From Suttonella ornithocola (GTDB lineage: Bacteria; Pseudomonadota; Gammaproteobacteria; Cardiobacteriales; Cardiobacteriaceae): a stretch of 14,499 bases of DNA. Within the stretch, counting starts at the first letter, position 1. Each line of letters begins with the position of its first letter. The position numbers and the translations under genes were made by a program. Below, piece by piece: positions 6,612 to 14,294 of this stretch. The notes under the pieces are model-generated. The model was not told the origin of the DNA and did not search any database. It was given only the letters and a program-made list of their open reading frames with translations. The stretch spans positions 1 through 14,499 of the forward strand of contig NZ_LWHB01000008.1 in the NCBI RefSeq assembly GCF_001889065.1, written 5' to 3'.

Positions 6612-8696
6612 CTATATAGATCCCGTATCTTTCTGTTCTTCACAAAAAGATTCATTTTTTTGAGCCGCTTCTGTTGCTTTTTCAATACTCGCGGCAACTT
6701 GTACAATTTGAGCTGCTGCTACCATTTTTTCCACTTCTACTCTAGCACGCTCTGCTAACATTTCTTCTTGAATAGCGCGCTCCATCAATTCTGTTTCTGT
6801 TGGCGCAGATTCCCACGCATGGTCGTGTTCAACCATTAACGCATTAGCAATACGGTCATTTCTTAACACTGCTGCAAACGATTCTGACATTGCACGTGTT
6901 TTAGAAATATATTGCTCACCTGGTTGTTGTCCTTGTTCCAAATGTGGATCTTCTTTCCACGCTTGATAGAGCTCTAATAACATTTTTTCATCATGCTCTT
7001 TAAAGATTCTGGCTTGACGATGCGCTGTATGAGGATGTTGCCCTAGTTCAATTAAAGTTTTTTCGCCTAACTCTAAAGCAGATAAAAACATTTCTCGCTG
7101 AAAGTGGTCAACTTTTAATTCCATGAGTTTATATGCATTTAAACGGTCACTGGCACGAGCAATAATCTTCAAATGCGGAAAATATTTACGCACCATTTCT
7201 ATCATCAACGTACTTTGCTCAGGATCACGCAATCCAATCACTAGTAATTTTGCGTTTTGTGCCCCCGCCGCTTGTAACAAATCTGGACGAGTTGCATCGC
7301 CATAATAAACTTTTTGTCCAAACCGCTTCAGTGTAGCAATAACATTTGGATTATTGTCTAACACCGTACATTCATAGCCATTTGCGCGCAATAAACGCCC
7401 AATGATTTGATTAAATCGCCCGTAACCCGCAATAATAACAGGATTACTTTCATGAATATCATCCATTTCTTCATTGCTACGACGCATATTGTATTTAGCA
7501 ACTTTTTTCGCCAGCAAATCATAAAGAATCATCAATAAAGGCGTAATGAGCATAGAAAGCGTGACGACCAACGTTAGCAGCGTTGCCGTTGCGCGTGGCA
7601 AAATATAGTTATTTTCTGCAAATGAAAATAATACAAAGGCAAACTCTCCGCCTTGCGCCATTACACAAGCAAATAATAAAGCTTGCATGTTTTTATGTTG
7701 AAACATTTTTGCCAGCGAAAACAGCACAATAAACTTTACAACTATCAATAAGACAACCAATATGGCTACGCGCGTAGGGTTATCAATGAGCAATTTAAAA
7801 TCAATACTGGAACCAACAGACATAAAAAATAGTCCGAGCAATAATCCTTTAAAAGGCTCAATAGAAAGTTCTATTTCATGTCGATACTCCGAATCCGCTA
7901 ACATAACTCCTGCTAAGAACGTCCCTAATGCGGCAGATAAACCTACCGATTCCATCATCAAAGCAACACCCACAACAATAAAAAGCGCTACTGCCGTAAA
8001 AATATCGCGAATACCTGTTGCTGCAATCAAGCGGAAAAGACGTTCAGAAAGAAATCGCCCAACTACAACAATAATCGCCACTGCTCCCAAAATAGCTGAG
8101 AACCGTACATACCCCGGTTGATGTAATAACCATTCTCCAATAGGACTACCTTCTCCGTGTCCCGTAGCATCTATGCTAAAAAATGCTAATAACGGCAAAA
8201 TTGCTAAAATTGGGATAACAGAGATATCTTGGAACAGTAAAACTGAAAAAGCCGAACGTCCGGCCTTTGTTCCCAAAAGCCCTTTTTCGCTTAAAGTCTG
8301 AATAATAATGGCGGTAGAAGAAAGCGCTAAAATCATCCCAATGGCTAAAGCAGGTCGCCAACGCTGATCAAACAAAATTGCAATTCCTGCTATTGCAATA
8401 GTTGTCAGCAGTATTTGCAAGCCGCCCATTCCTAAAATAGGTACACGGAGCTTCCATAGAAATGACGGTTTTAATTCTAGCCCGATTAAGAACAGCATCA
8501 TTACTACGCCAAACTCCGAAACGTGTTGCAAAGAACTTTGCTCACTGCTGCCTAAAAAACCTAAGACAAAAGGACCAATAATCACGCCTGCGACTAAATA
8601 GCCTAATACTGAGCCTAAGCGCAAAAACTTCGCCAATGGAACTACCATAATGGCTGCCAATAAAAAAATAGTAATTTTAAGGAGCAAATCAGTCAT
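6612..8696 (-). CDS. kefC: Glutathione-regulated potassium/proton antiporter, KefC/KefB type
   Basis: A 694-residue inner-membrane K+ efflux protein that in relatives is held shut by glutathione and opened by glutathione-electrophile adducts, acidifying and protecting the cell. Residues 1-390 form the CPA2 exchanger domain with about twelve membrane segments and family wording such as LGSVLGYL, ALSSTAI, GRSAFSVLLFQDIS and SIEPFKGLLLGLFF. A cytosolic KTN/TrkA-N domain follows, with GYGRFN at 424-429. E. coli KefC has GFGRFG there, so the third glycine of GxGxxG is Asn. The last ~100 residues, rich in Ala and Glu, extend about 70 beyond E. coli KefC and look like a coiled coil. The start was placed at the ATG with GAGGAG upstream, overlapping the kefF stop by 8 bases; a longer in-frame start lies inside kefF and is unlikely. 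Confidence 0.92.
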   Translation of the reverse strand: MTDLLLKITIFLLAAIMVVPLAKFLRLGSVLGYLVAGVIIGPFVLGFLGSSEQSSLQHVSEFGVVMMLFLIGLELKPSFLWKLRVPILGMGGLQILLTTIAIAGIAILFDQRWRPALAIGMILALSSTAIIIQTLSEKGLLGTKAGRSAFSVLLFQDISVIPILAILPLLAFFSIDATGHGEGSPIGEWLLHQPGYVRFSAILGAVAIIVVVGRFLSERLFRLIAATGIRDIFTAVALFIVVGVALMMESVGLSAALGTFLAGVMLADSEYRHEIELSIEPFKGLLLGLFFMSVGSSIDFKLLIDNPTRVAILVVLLIVVKFIVLFSLAKMFQHKNMQALLFACVMAQGGEFAFVLFSFAENNYILPRATATLLTLVVTLSMLITPLLMILYDLLAKKVAKYNMRRSNEEMDDIHESNPVIIAGYGRFNQIIGRLLRANGYECTVLDNNPNVIATLKRFGQKVYYGDATRPDLLQAAGAQNAKLLVIGLRDPEQSTLMIEMVRKYFPHLKIIARASDRLNAYKLMELKVDHFQREMFLSALELGEKTLIELGQHPHTAHRQARIFKEHDEKMLLELYQAWKEDPHLEQGQQPGEQYISKTRAMSESFAAVLRNDRIANALMVEHDHAWESAPTETELMERAIQEEMLAERARVEVEKMVAAAQIVQVAASIEKATEAAQKNESFCEEQKDTGSI

Positions 8697-9306
8697 CGCT
8701 ATCCTCCTCGTTAGCACTCCCCACGAACAAAACGCTATTAACATTAACTGCTCGCTTCCATGCCCCATAATGCTTTTTAACTGACGGCAAAGTATCTAAA
8801 TAAAAACGATAATTTCTCGCGTATAAATCAAGTTTTTCCTCATCAATCCGTCGGCTATCATGAATAACAAAAGGCGGTAAATACTTCATACCACATAAAT
8901 TCGCCATGCTTTCTAAGGGCATTAAATAATCGCGCACCGCAAAGCGAAAACCTTGTCCACGTTGGAAAATATAATCTCTCCCTCCTGTTGAGGTAATCAC
9001 GCCAAAATACTTTCCTTTAAGCGCTTTTCCGCCCTCACCAAAAGCATAGCCATACTCTAAAACAATATCTTGCCAATTTTTCAAAATTCCCGGCGTTGAA
9101 AACCAAAAAAAAGGAAACTGCATCAGCACCACATCATGCTTATCTAATAAAGCTTGCTCTTTTTTAGCAAAAATAAAATCATCAGGATATTCCGCATATA
9201 AATCATGAAAAGTGACATGTTCGGCACTTTTGGCAAGCGGGATTAAGCGTGCGTGAACACGCGATAAATGTAAGGCAGGATGTGCAAATAACAGTAAAAT
9301 CCTCAT
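8689..9306 (-). CDS. kefF: KefF-like flavodoxin-fold NAD(P)H oxidoreductase, ancillary to KefC
   Basis: A 205-residue cytosolic flavoprotein of the KefF/NQO family, which reduces quinones and is required for full activity of the partner KefC channel. The N-terminus MRILLLFAHPALHLSR matches the first strand and FMN phosphate loop. Further along are FPFFWFSTPGILKNW (family form PxxWYSxPxxLKxW), a glycine-rich EYGYAFGEGGKALKGK segment, STGGRDYIFQRG at the FMN isoalloxazine loop, and CGMKYLPPFVIHDS. E. coli KefF has 176 residues; the extra ~25 here are mostly a basic C-terminal tail (KKHYGAWKRAVNVNS and beyond). The ATG overlaps the bolA stop by 4 bases and its own stop overlaps kefC by 8, the same coupling arrangement as in enterobacterial kefFC. 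Confidence 0.9.
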   Translation of the reverse strand: MRILLLFAHPALHLSRVHARLIPLAKSAEHVTFHDLYAEYPDDFIFAKKEQALLDKHDVVLMQFPFFWFSTPGILKNWQDIVLEYGYAFGEGGKALKGKYFGVITSTGGRDYIFQRGQGFRFAVRDYLMPLESMANLCGMKYLPPFVIHDSRRIDEEKLDLYARNYRFYLDTLPSVKKHYGAWKRAVNVNSVLFVGSANEEDSDD

Positions 9307-9578
9307 AATTCCTCCTCAGGCGTTCGTGCAATCACTGACAACGCATGAACTTCTGTGCCTAATAAACTTTCTACCGCCGCAAAAACCGCTCTGTGTCGAG
9401 CTAAACGAGATAATCCCTCAAAACTTGAGGAAATAATTTTGACAGAAAAATGCCCCGCGCCTCCCGCAGAAGCATGACCAATATGCTGAGCGGAATCATC
9501 CTGAATCTCTAAATACGTTGGTTGAAACGCTTCTTGTAAACGATATTCTATCTCTCTTGCACGGACATTCAGTGTCAT
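9303..9578 (-). CDS. bolA: BolA-family protein
   Basis: A 91-residue BolA protein with a class II KH-like fold; relatives pair with monothiol glutaredoxins to bind an iron-sulfur cluster and act in stress and cell-shape control. Visible hallmarks are IGHASAGGAGHFSVKIISS at about 33-51, the FEGLSRLARHRAVFAAV helix at 53-69, and EVHALSVIARTPEE at 76-89 with the invariant histidine H78. The RHR motif places it with BolA rather than IbaG. The start overlaps the yciB stop by 4 bases (ATGA), and its stop overlaps the kefF start the same way, so expression is probably coupled along the operon. No glutaredoxin gene lies nearby. Confidence 0.93.
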   Translation of the reverse strand: MTLNVRAREIEYRLQEAFQPTYLEIQDDSAQHIGHASAGGAGHFSVKIISSSFEGLSRLARHRAVFAAVESLLGTEVHALSVIARTPEEEL

Positions 9579-10126
9579 GACAAATCCTTACGTAAATACT
9601 TTCTTAATACCCAAAACTGTGTCGCCATAAACAAAAACGTTAGTACCATCAATCCCCAAAACTTAAATGAAACATACACATCATTGGAGAATTTAAGCGC
9701 AACGATAATATTTAATCCCCCTTCTAATAAAAAGAAGATGACCCATGCAATATTCAAGCGCACCCATAACCTTTCGGGCATATCAAAGGCAGCGTGTAAC
9801 ATTTTCTTCGTTAAATTTTCTTTTCCGACAAATTGAGACCCTAGAAAGACAGCCGCAATAGCAACATTTAAAACCGTCGGTTTCAGCTTAATAAATAACT
9901 CATCATGCACAATCAGCGTTATGCCTCCAAAAATCCAGACAACCGCTAAAGTAAGCCAATGTCTTTTCTCAATGATTTTTCCTGATAAACGCATCCATAA
10001 AATTTGTAATAAAGTAACCACCATAATCACGGCAGTTGCCACAAACATGGCTTGCTCAGGATACCCCATCCATTTCGTGATGACATAGGCTCCTACAAAT
10101 GCCAAGACAGGCAAAAAATCCTGCAT
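9575..10126 (-). CDS. yciB: YciB/IspZ-family inner-membrane septation protein
   Basis: A 183-residue integral membrane protein with about five hydrophobic segments (roughly 4-20, 25-45, 56-72, 84-100 and 120-175 in two). It matches YciB (also called intracellular septation protein A), linked in E. coli to cell-envelope synthesis and division. Recognisable segments are the MQDFLPVLAFVGAY start, KRHWLTLAVVWIFGGITLI, LKPTVLNVAIAAVFLGSQF, and the ERLWVRLNIAWVIFFL and NDVYVSFKFWGL stretches that are strongly conserved in the family. The length is typical. AAAGGAG lies upstream of the ATG. The frameshifted comF ends 28 bases upstream on the same strand, so yciB may be read from a comF promoter. Confidence 0.93.
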   Translation of the reverse strand: MQDFLPVLAFVGAYVITKWMGYPEQAMFVATAVIMVVTLLQILWMRLSGKIIEKRHWLTLAVVWIFGGITLIVHDELFIKLKPTVLNVAIAAVFLGSQFVGKENLTKKMLHAAFDMPERLWVRLNIAWVIFFLLEGGLNIIVALKFSNDVYVSFKFWGLMVLTFLFMATQFWVLRKYLRKDLS

Positions 10127-10154
10127 TAAAAACTCCTTTTATATTAGATAATTA

Positions 10155-10836
10155 TTAAAATACACCAGCAAACACAGCGGCATATACTTTCTGCGCACCT
10201 GCCTTTTTTAAAGCTTTTGCTGCTTCATATAAAGTTGCTCCCGTTGTCGCAACATCATCCTATCAGCAAAAGACGAGCTGGTGGCTTTTGATTGACAACA
10301 AAAGCTCCTTGAATATTCTGTTTTCTGGATTTTCTAGGTAATGTAGATTGTGGAAAACGCTCTAGCTTTGTTAATAAATAGCGATTAACAGGATAATATC
10401 GCACTTTTTTTAAAGAACGCGTTAAAAAATGCGTTTGATTAAATCCTCTATGCGCCAATCGCTTTGAAGATATTGGCATAGGCACAATCTCATCCACCGA
10501 CGGCAATGCCAATGTCGCTATCGACCGCCCCATCCAATCTAACGCCACCCTATCATTAGCATACTTCCCTTGCAAAATAATTTTTCTAGAAAAATCATCA
10601 AACGTCATTGAAACATAAAGACCATCTAAAAAAGGCTTTTCTTGCAAACATCGTCCACACATGGCGTTTTCTTCCTGCAAAACCTGTAAACAGCAGCGAC
10701 AATGTATCGGTGCAACTGTTAAGTTTGCATCACACTGCGCACATAAAGTCGTTGAAGTCGCTTGATGGCAGATAAAACAGCTTAAAGGCAACCATTGCCG
10801 TAAATAAGTAGAAAAGCAGAACTTCTTTATAAACAT
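10155..10836 (-). pseudogene. comF: comF, competence phosphoribosyltransferase-like protein, frameshifted
   Basis: ComF is a cytosolic protein needed late in natural DNA uptake in several bacteria. The N-terminus has zinc-finger cysteines: C20 and C23, C32 and C35, C46/C48/C49, C60 and C63. The central KRLAHRGFNQ at 125-134 and PRKSRKQNIQGAF are diagnostic. The uninterrupted frame stops at 10255 after LLLIG, at residue 193. Skipping one of the two C bases at 10259-10260 restores LLLIDDVATTGAT, the PRPP-binding loop, and a normal C-terminus ending in YAAVFAGVF with a stop at 10155-10157. The product would then be about 226 residues, as usual. As written, the protein lacks its PRPP loop and last ~34 residues. 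Either a recent mutation or a sequencing error would explain this. The ATG has no near Shine-Dalgarno. Confidence 0.88.
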
Positions 10837-11115
10837 CTTATTATTTTAACGCGACAACCTCCTTGAAGATAATGCTTTTCGAGATACTAAGAAGCACCAT
10901 TTTTAGAATAAAAACCCTTATCTATTTCTATTAAGAGAGAGATAAATTCATCTAAAAAGTCTAATAACTTCATAGAATATTTAATTTTTTTATGGAATTT
11001 TTTTTTGATTTTTCTATTGTGTAAAAATTTTTAAAGCGTAAACTATGAATTAACTGTCATCTTTATGACTATGATAAACGTTATAAAAAGAACATTTAAT
11101 CCAATATGGAGTGTT
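10837..11115. other. AT-rich divergent intergenic region, comF to cyd operon
   Basis: This non-coding stretch must hold the promoters of the minus-strand comF cluster and the plus-strand cyd operon. It is strongly AT-rich, with T-runs at 10985-11007 and an imperfect dyad TTATCT (10918-10923) / AGATAA (10940-10945). A TTGTGT at about 11017 with TAAACT 16 bases further is a weak sigma-70 candidate for cyd. I found no convincing FNR site: one TTGAT half-site at about 11006 lacks its partner. Oxygen control, common for cyd operons, is therefore not shown by the sequence. Confidence 0.4.
10858..10864 (-). promoter_or_regulatory. Isolated perfect Shine-Dalgarno sequence upstream of comF
   Basis: The minus strand reads AAGGAGG here, 21 bases before the comF ATG, which is too far to serve it directly. 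The comF frame hits a TAA stop between the two, so an upstream start in that frame is not possible. It may be chance, a vestige, or the mark of an indel near the gene start. Confidence 0.3.
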
Positions 11116-11307
11116 ATGTGTAGCTTACGAACTTATTGGCAACAACTCTCATTACTACAAGAAATAGTGATTATTCTTGTGGTAAAACTCTTTGCAATTT
11201 GCCTAATTTGGTGGTTCTTTTTTGCGCATCATAAAGTAGAAGTTACTTCAGAGAGCGCGCTCTCTGCGCCTGCTATGCATGCCGATTTTCATAAGGAGTC
11301 TGAATAA
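11116..11307 (+). CDS. cydP: CydP, small cytochrome bd-associated membrane protein
   Basis: A small protein with one membrane helix, at about residues 14-36 from the chosen start. The core LLQEIVIILVVKLFAICLIW followed by WFFFAHH matches the CydP pattern of a short polar start, a (R/Q)EI...KL...IWxxFF helix and a polar tail. It is thought to be an accessory subunit of cytochrome bd in some proteobacteria. The start at 11116 has GGAG four bases upstream and gives 63 residues. In-frame ATGs at 11065 and 11071 would add 17 or 15 residues but lack any ribosome site. The stop TAA overlaps the cydA ATG by one base, supporting co-translation with cydA. Confidence 0.78.
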   Translation: MCSLRTYWQQLSLLQEIVIILVVKLFAICLIWWFFFAHHKVEVTSESALSAPAMHADFHKESE

Positions 11308-12875
11308 TGGATGTTATTGAGCTTTCGCGCCTACAATTCGCAATTACCGCATTATATCACTTCCTATTTGTCCCCCTCACCTTAGGACTGTGTTGGATAT
11401 TGGTTATTATGGAAGCTTGCTATCTAATGACTAATAAAGTTATTTATCGAGACATGGTTCAATTTTGGGGAAAACTCTTCGGTATTAACTTTGCGCTTGG
11501 CGTTACCACTGGTATCACGATGGAATTCCAATTTGGAACCAACTGGGCATATTATTCTCACTACGTCGGTGATATTTTTGGCGCACCACTAGCCATTGAA
11601 GGCTTAATGGCTTTTTTCCTCGAGGCAACTCTCATTGGGTTATTCTTCCTTGGTTGGAATCGCCTCTCTAAACGCCAACATTTTTTTGTTACCATTTTCC
11701 TTGCGCTTGCCACAAATCTCTCTGGTTTATGGATATTGATTGCAAATGGTTGGATGCAGCATCCCGTTGGCGCAACCTTCAATTTTGAAACCATGCGGAT
11801 GGAACTGTCTAATTTTTCAGCCGTCTTTTTTAATCCAGAAGCACAAAACAAATTTGTTCATACCGTGAGTGCAGGTTATGTTTGTGGCTCGGTCTTTGTT
11901 CTTGCCATTTCTTCTTGGTATCTGCTACGCAAACGTGATATCGATTTCGCCAAAAAATCCTTTCGAATTGCAGCTGCTTTTGGATTAGCCTCTATTTGCT
12001 CAGTAATTGTCCTTGGCGATGAATCTGGCTATTCCATTTCTAAAGCACAGCAAACCAAAATGGCAGCCATAGAGGCTATGTGGGAGACTGAACCGCCTCC
12101 TGCTTCTTTTAACCTTATCGCTTGGCCAAATGAAAAAGAAATGAAAAATGAATGGGCAATCGAAATTCCGTGGGTAATGGGCATTATTGGTACACGCTCC
12201 CTAGACACCCCCATTCCCGGCATTAGAGAAATCATTGCAGAAAATGAAGAACGCATTCGCAATGGTCTAAAAGCGATGCAAGCCCTAGAAATCCTACAAA
12301 AAGATAAACATAATACCGAAGCGTTAAAAGTCTTTAGAGAATATGAGGAAGATTTAGGGTTTGGATTCCTATTTAAATCTCGAACAGGTAATGACATTAC
12401 TAATGCAACCGAAGAAGAAATCAAAACCGTCGCACGTCACTCTGTTCCTAAAGTCGCTCCCATATTTTGGAGCTTCCGCTTCATGGTCGGTTGCGGTTTC
12501 CTTATGCTCGCATTATTTATTGCTAGTTTCTGGTTTTCAGTTAAAGGTACTTTTCATCATCAAAAATGGTTATTGCGTGCAGCATTGTTTAGCCTTCCTT
12601 TACCATGGATTGCCATTGAATGCGGCTGGTTTGTTGCTGAATATGGTCGCCAACCTTGGACAGTTTATGGCATGTTACCGACCAATATGTCGGCCTCTAG
12701 TCTATCAACTGCAACCTTATATGGTTCATTAGCCGGCTTTATTACCTTCTATACTATTTTGCTCGTCATCGAAATGTTTTTGATGATTCGCTATGCCAAA
12801 CTTGGACCTTCTAGCTTAGGAACAGGACGTTATGCCTTAGAAAAAATGAAAGGAGATAGCCATGGAATTGCTTGA
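11307..12875 (+). CDS. cydA: Cytochrome bd ubiquinol oxidase subunit I, CydA
   Basis: Haem-bearing catalytic subunit of the bd-type quinol oxidase in the inner membrane, which oxidises quinol and reduces oxygen to water with high affinity. At 522 residues it aligns with E. coli CydA throughout. The key residues are present: H18, E98, H185 and M393 as haem ligands or their neighbours, R391, and E445 in the GRQPW region (GRQPW at 447-451). The Q-loop is of the long type, with K251 and E256 matching the quinol-site Lys and Glu, and TRSxDTP and EERIRNG wording intact. An AAGGAG site lies inside the end of cydP. The gene overlaps cydB by 14 bases. Confidence 0.98.
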   Translation: MDVIELSRLQFAITALYHFLFVPLTLGLCWILVIMEACYLMTNKVIYRDMVQFWGKLFGINFALGVTTGITMEFQFGTNWAYYSHYVGDIFGAPLAIEGLMAFFLEATLIGLFFLGWNRLSKRQHFFVTIFLALATNLSGLWILIANGWMQHPVGATFNFETMRMELSNFSAVFFNPEAQNKFVHTVSAGYVCGSVFVLAISSWYLLRKRDIDFAKKSFRIAAAFGLASICSVIVLGDESGYSISKAQQTKMAAIEAMWETEPPPASFNLIAWPNEKEMKNEWAIEIPWVMGIIGTRSLDTPIPGIREIIAENEERIRNGLKAMQALEILQKDKHNTEALKVFREYEEDLGFGFLFKSRTGNDITNATEEEIKTVARHSVPKVAPIFWSFRFMVGCGFLMLALFIASFWFSVKGTFHHQKWLLRAALFSLPLPWIAIECGWFVAEYGRQPWTVYGMLPTNMSASSLSTATLYGSLAGFITFYTILLVIEMFLMIRYAKLGPSSLGTGRYALEKMKGDSHGIA

Positions 12876-14007
12876 TTATGGAACACTGCGATTTATTTGG
12901 TGGCTCATAATGGTTTTTCTGCTTGTCGGATTTGCCATTATGGATGGTCATGATATGGGCATTGGTAGCTTGCTGCCATTTTTAGGAAAAACCGATGAAG
13001 AACGTAGAGTCATCATCAATACCGTTAGTGCGCACTGGGAAGGAAACCAAGTATGGTTTATTACCGCTGGTGGTGCTTTATTTGCAGCCATTCCTATGGT
13101 TTATGCCACAGCATTTTCAGGGTTTTATTGGGCGATGATGGCAGTCTTATGGGCACTTTTCTTCCGCCCTGTTGCCTTTAAATATCGTAGCTTAATGCCA
13201 GAGCATAAATGGCGCTTTGCCTGGGATTGGGGACTATTTATTGGGTCTTTTTTCCCACCTATCTTATTTGGCGTGGCCATTGGAAACGTACTATTAGGAG
13301 TGCCTTTTTACTTAGACGGCGATTTACGCTCTTATTACACCGGTTCATTTTGGGCATTGCTAAACCCTTTTGCTTTGCTATGTGGCTTACTATCTATCAC
13401 CATGATTATTTTTCATGGTGCCGTATATTTAAGCCATCGGACCATTGGAGAAATCCACAATCGCTGCTTACCGGTGATTAAAATTAGTGGACTGCTAACA
13501 GGCATCTTATTTGCGCTCGCCGGTATTTGGATTGCATTTGGTATAAAAGGCTATTTAATTACTAGCGCCATTGATACTGCTGGTGCCAGTAATCCTCTCA
13601 ATAAAACCGTCATAACAGAAACAGGGGCATGGTTAGCAAACTATCGTCATTATCCTTTGATTATTACCTTACCGATATTGGCTTACTTAGGTATTATTGG
13701 CGCTTGGATTTTTACCAATAAAGGTAAAACATTTATTGCCTTTCTTTGCTCGTCTGCCACTGTTCTAGCAATTATCTCAACTGCAGGCGCAAGTATGTTC
13801 CCATTCTTGCTTCCTTCATCTACTTTACCTAACACCTCCTTAACCATTTGGGACAGCACTTCTGGACAACATAGTCTATTGGTGATGCTAATTGCTTCTG
13901 TTATTCTCATGCCGATAGTCTTAATTTATACCGCATGGGCGTTCCGTATCATGCGTGGTAAAGTGACTAAAGAATATATTAGAGAAAACGAACACAGCGC
14001 CTACTAA
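12862..14007 (+). CDS. cydB: Cytochrome bd ubiquinol oxidase subunit II, CydB
   Basis: Second large membrane subunit of cytochrome bd, 381 residues with about eight to nine membrane segments. It matches E. coli CydB over its whole length: LRFIWWL near the start, then MDGHDMG, an AHWEGNQVWFITAGGALFAA stretch, FSGFYWAM, FFRPVAFKYRS, WDWGLFIGSF, GNVLLGVPF, SNPLNK, MFPFLLPSST and the C-terminal ITKE-like end (here VTKEYIRENEHSAY). The ATG has AAAGGAG upstream and lies 14 bases inside cydA, so the two subunits are probably translated in a coupled way. The cydX start follows 13 bases after the stop. Confidence 0.98.
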   Translation: MELLDYGTLRFIWWLIMVFLLVGFAIMDGHDMGIGSLLPFLGKTDEERRVIINTVSAHWEGNQVWFITAGGALFAAIPMVYATAFSGFYWAMMAVLWALFFRPVAFKYRSLMPEHKWRFAWDWGLFIGSFFPPILFGVAIGNVLLGVPFYLDGDLRSYYTGSFWALLNPFALLCGLLSITMIIFHGAVYLSHRTIGEIHNRCLPVIKISGLLTGILFALAGIWIAFGIKGYLITSAIDTAGASNPLNKTVITETGAWLANYRHYPLIITLPILAYLGIIGAWIFTNKGKTFIAFLCSSATVLAIISTAGASMFPFLLPSSTLPNTSLTIWDSTSGQHSLLVMLIASVILMPIVLIYTAWAFRIMRGKVTKEYIRENEHSAY

Positions 14008-14020
14008 AAGGAGAAAAATC

Positions 14021-14128
14021 ATGTGGTATTTTGCTTGGATATTAGGATTAGGATTTGCGGTTTGCCTTTCAATCCTAAATGCGATGTGGGGCGACTTTGA
14101 GCATGACCGAGATCAAAACGTTGAATAA
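14021..14128 (+). CDS. cydX: CydX, small subunit of cytochrome bd
   Basis: A 35-residue single-helix protein beginning MWYFAWILGLGFAV, close to the E. coli CydX start MWYFAWILGT. CydX binds CydA and stabilises the haem groups of the oxidase. The helix covers about residues 3-22 and includes the family NAMW (E. coli NALW) motif; an acidic tail, FEHDRDQNVE, follows. AAAAGGAG lies nine bases before the ATG. The gene is too short for most automatic gene finders. Its position directly after cydB fits the usual cydABX order. Confidence 0.95.
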   Translation: MWYFAWILGLGFAVCLSILNAMWGDFEHDRDQNVE

Positions 14129-14153
14129 CCAAAATCTTTTTTACTAATAAAAA

Positions 14154-14180
14154 ATAAGAGCCGCAACTCGCGGCTCTTAT
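14154..14180. terminator. Rho-independent terminator between cydX and the truncated receiver gene
   Basis: A perfect 11-bp stem (ATAAGAGCCGC with GCGGCTCTTAT) encloses a five-base loop. On the minus strand it is followed by a T-rich run, so it suits the receiver gene best. On the plus strand the T-run is weak, yet it is the only candidate terminator for the cyd operon. Confidence 0.88.
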
Positions 14181-14195
14181 CAATTGGAGAAAAAA

Positions 14196-14294
14196 TTACG
14201 CAACATTAATAACCTTAGTTACAGCTGCCACTAAATCTTCCTCATTAAAAGGCTTGCAAAGAAATCCACATGCACCATACTTAATTGCTTGATA
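14196..14294 (-). pseudogene. C-terminal remnant of a CheY-like response-regulator receiver, cut by an IS630-like element
   Basis: Reading the minus strand to the stop at 14196-14198 gives AIKYGACGFLCKPF, then NEEDLVAAVTKVINVA. This is the end of a receiver domain: the GAxGFLxKPF motif carries the conserved Lys before Pro, and the last helix closes the domain with no output domain after it. About 31 of roughly 120 residues remain. Going upstream, the frame leaves the family after a Gln codon at 14289-14291 and meets a stop at 14310-14312, where sequence belonging to the insertion begins. The phosphoacceptor Asp and N-terminal half are absent here and, if still present, lie beyond the insertion, outside the window. 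Confidence 0.85.

Noticed and set aside
7762..8121. 119-codon plus-strand open frame inside kefC
   Set aside because: It is fully antisense to a well-supported gene, has low-complexity Thr/Lys/Ile composition and no recognisable domain or ribosome site.
8697..8768. Longer N-terminus of KefC
   Set aside because: The extra 24 residues are kefF sequence in another frame; the ATG at 8696 has GAGGAG upstream and matches the usual KefC start.
10255..10262. Programmed ribosomal frameshift in comF
   Set aside because: No slippery heptamer, internal Shine-Dalgarno or stimulatory hairpin is evident around GATAGGATGATG; a mutation or sequence error is simpler.
11006..11020. FNR binding site upstream of the cyd operon
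   Set aside because: TTGAT is present, but the second half-site ATCAA is not found at the required spacing.
12029..12424. 131-codon minus-strand open frame inside cydA
   Set aside because: Antisense shadow of a strongly conserved gene, with Ser/Ile-rich composition expected from reading cydA backwards.
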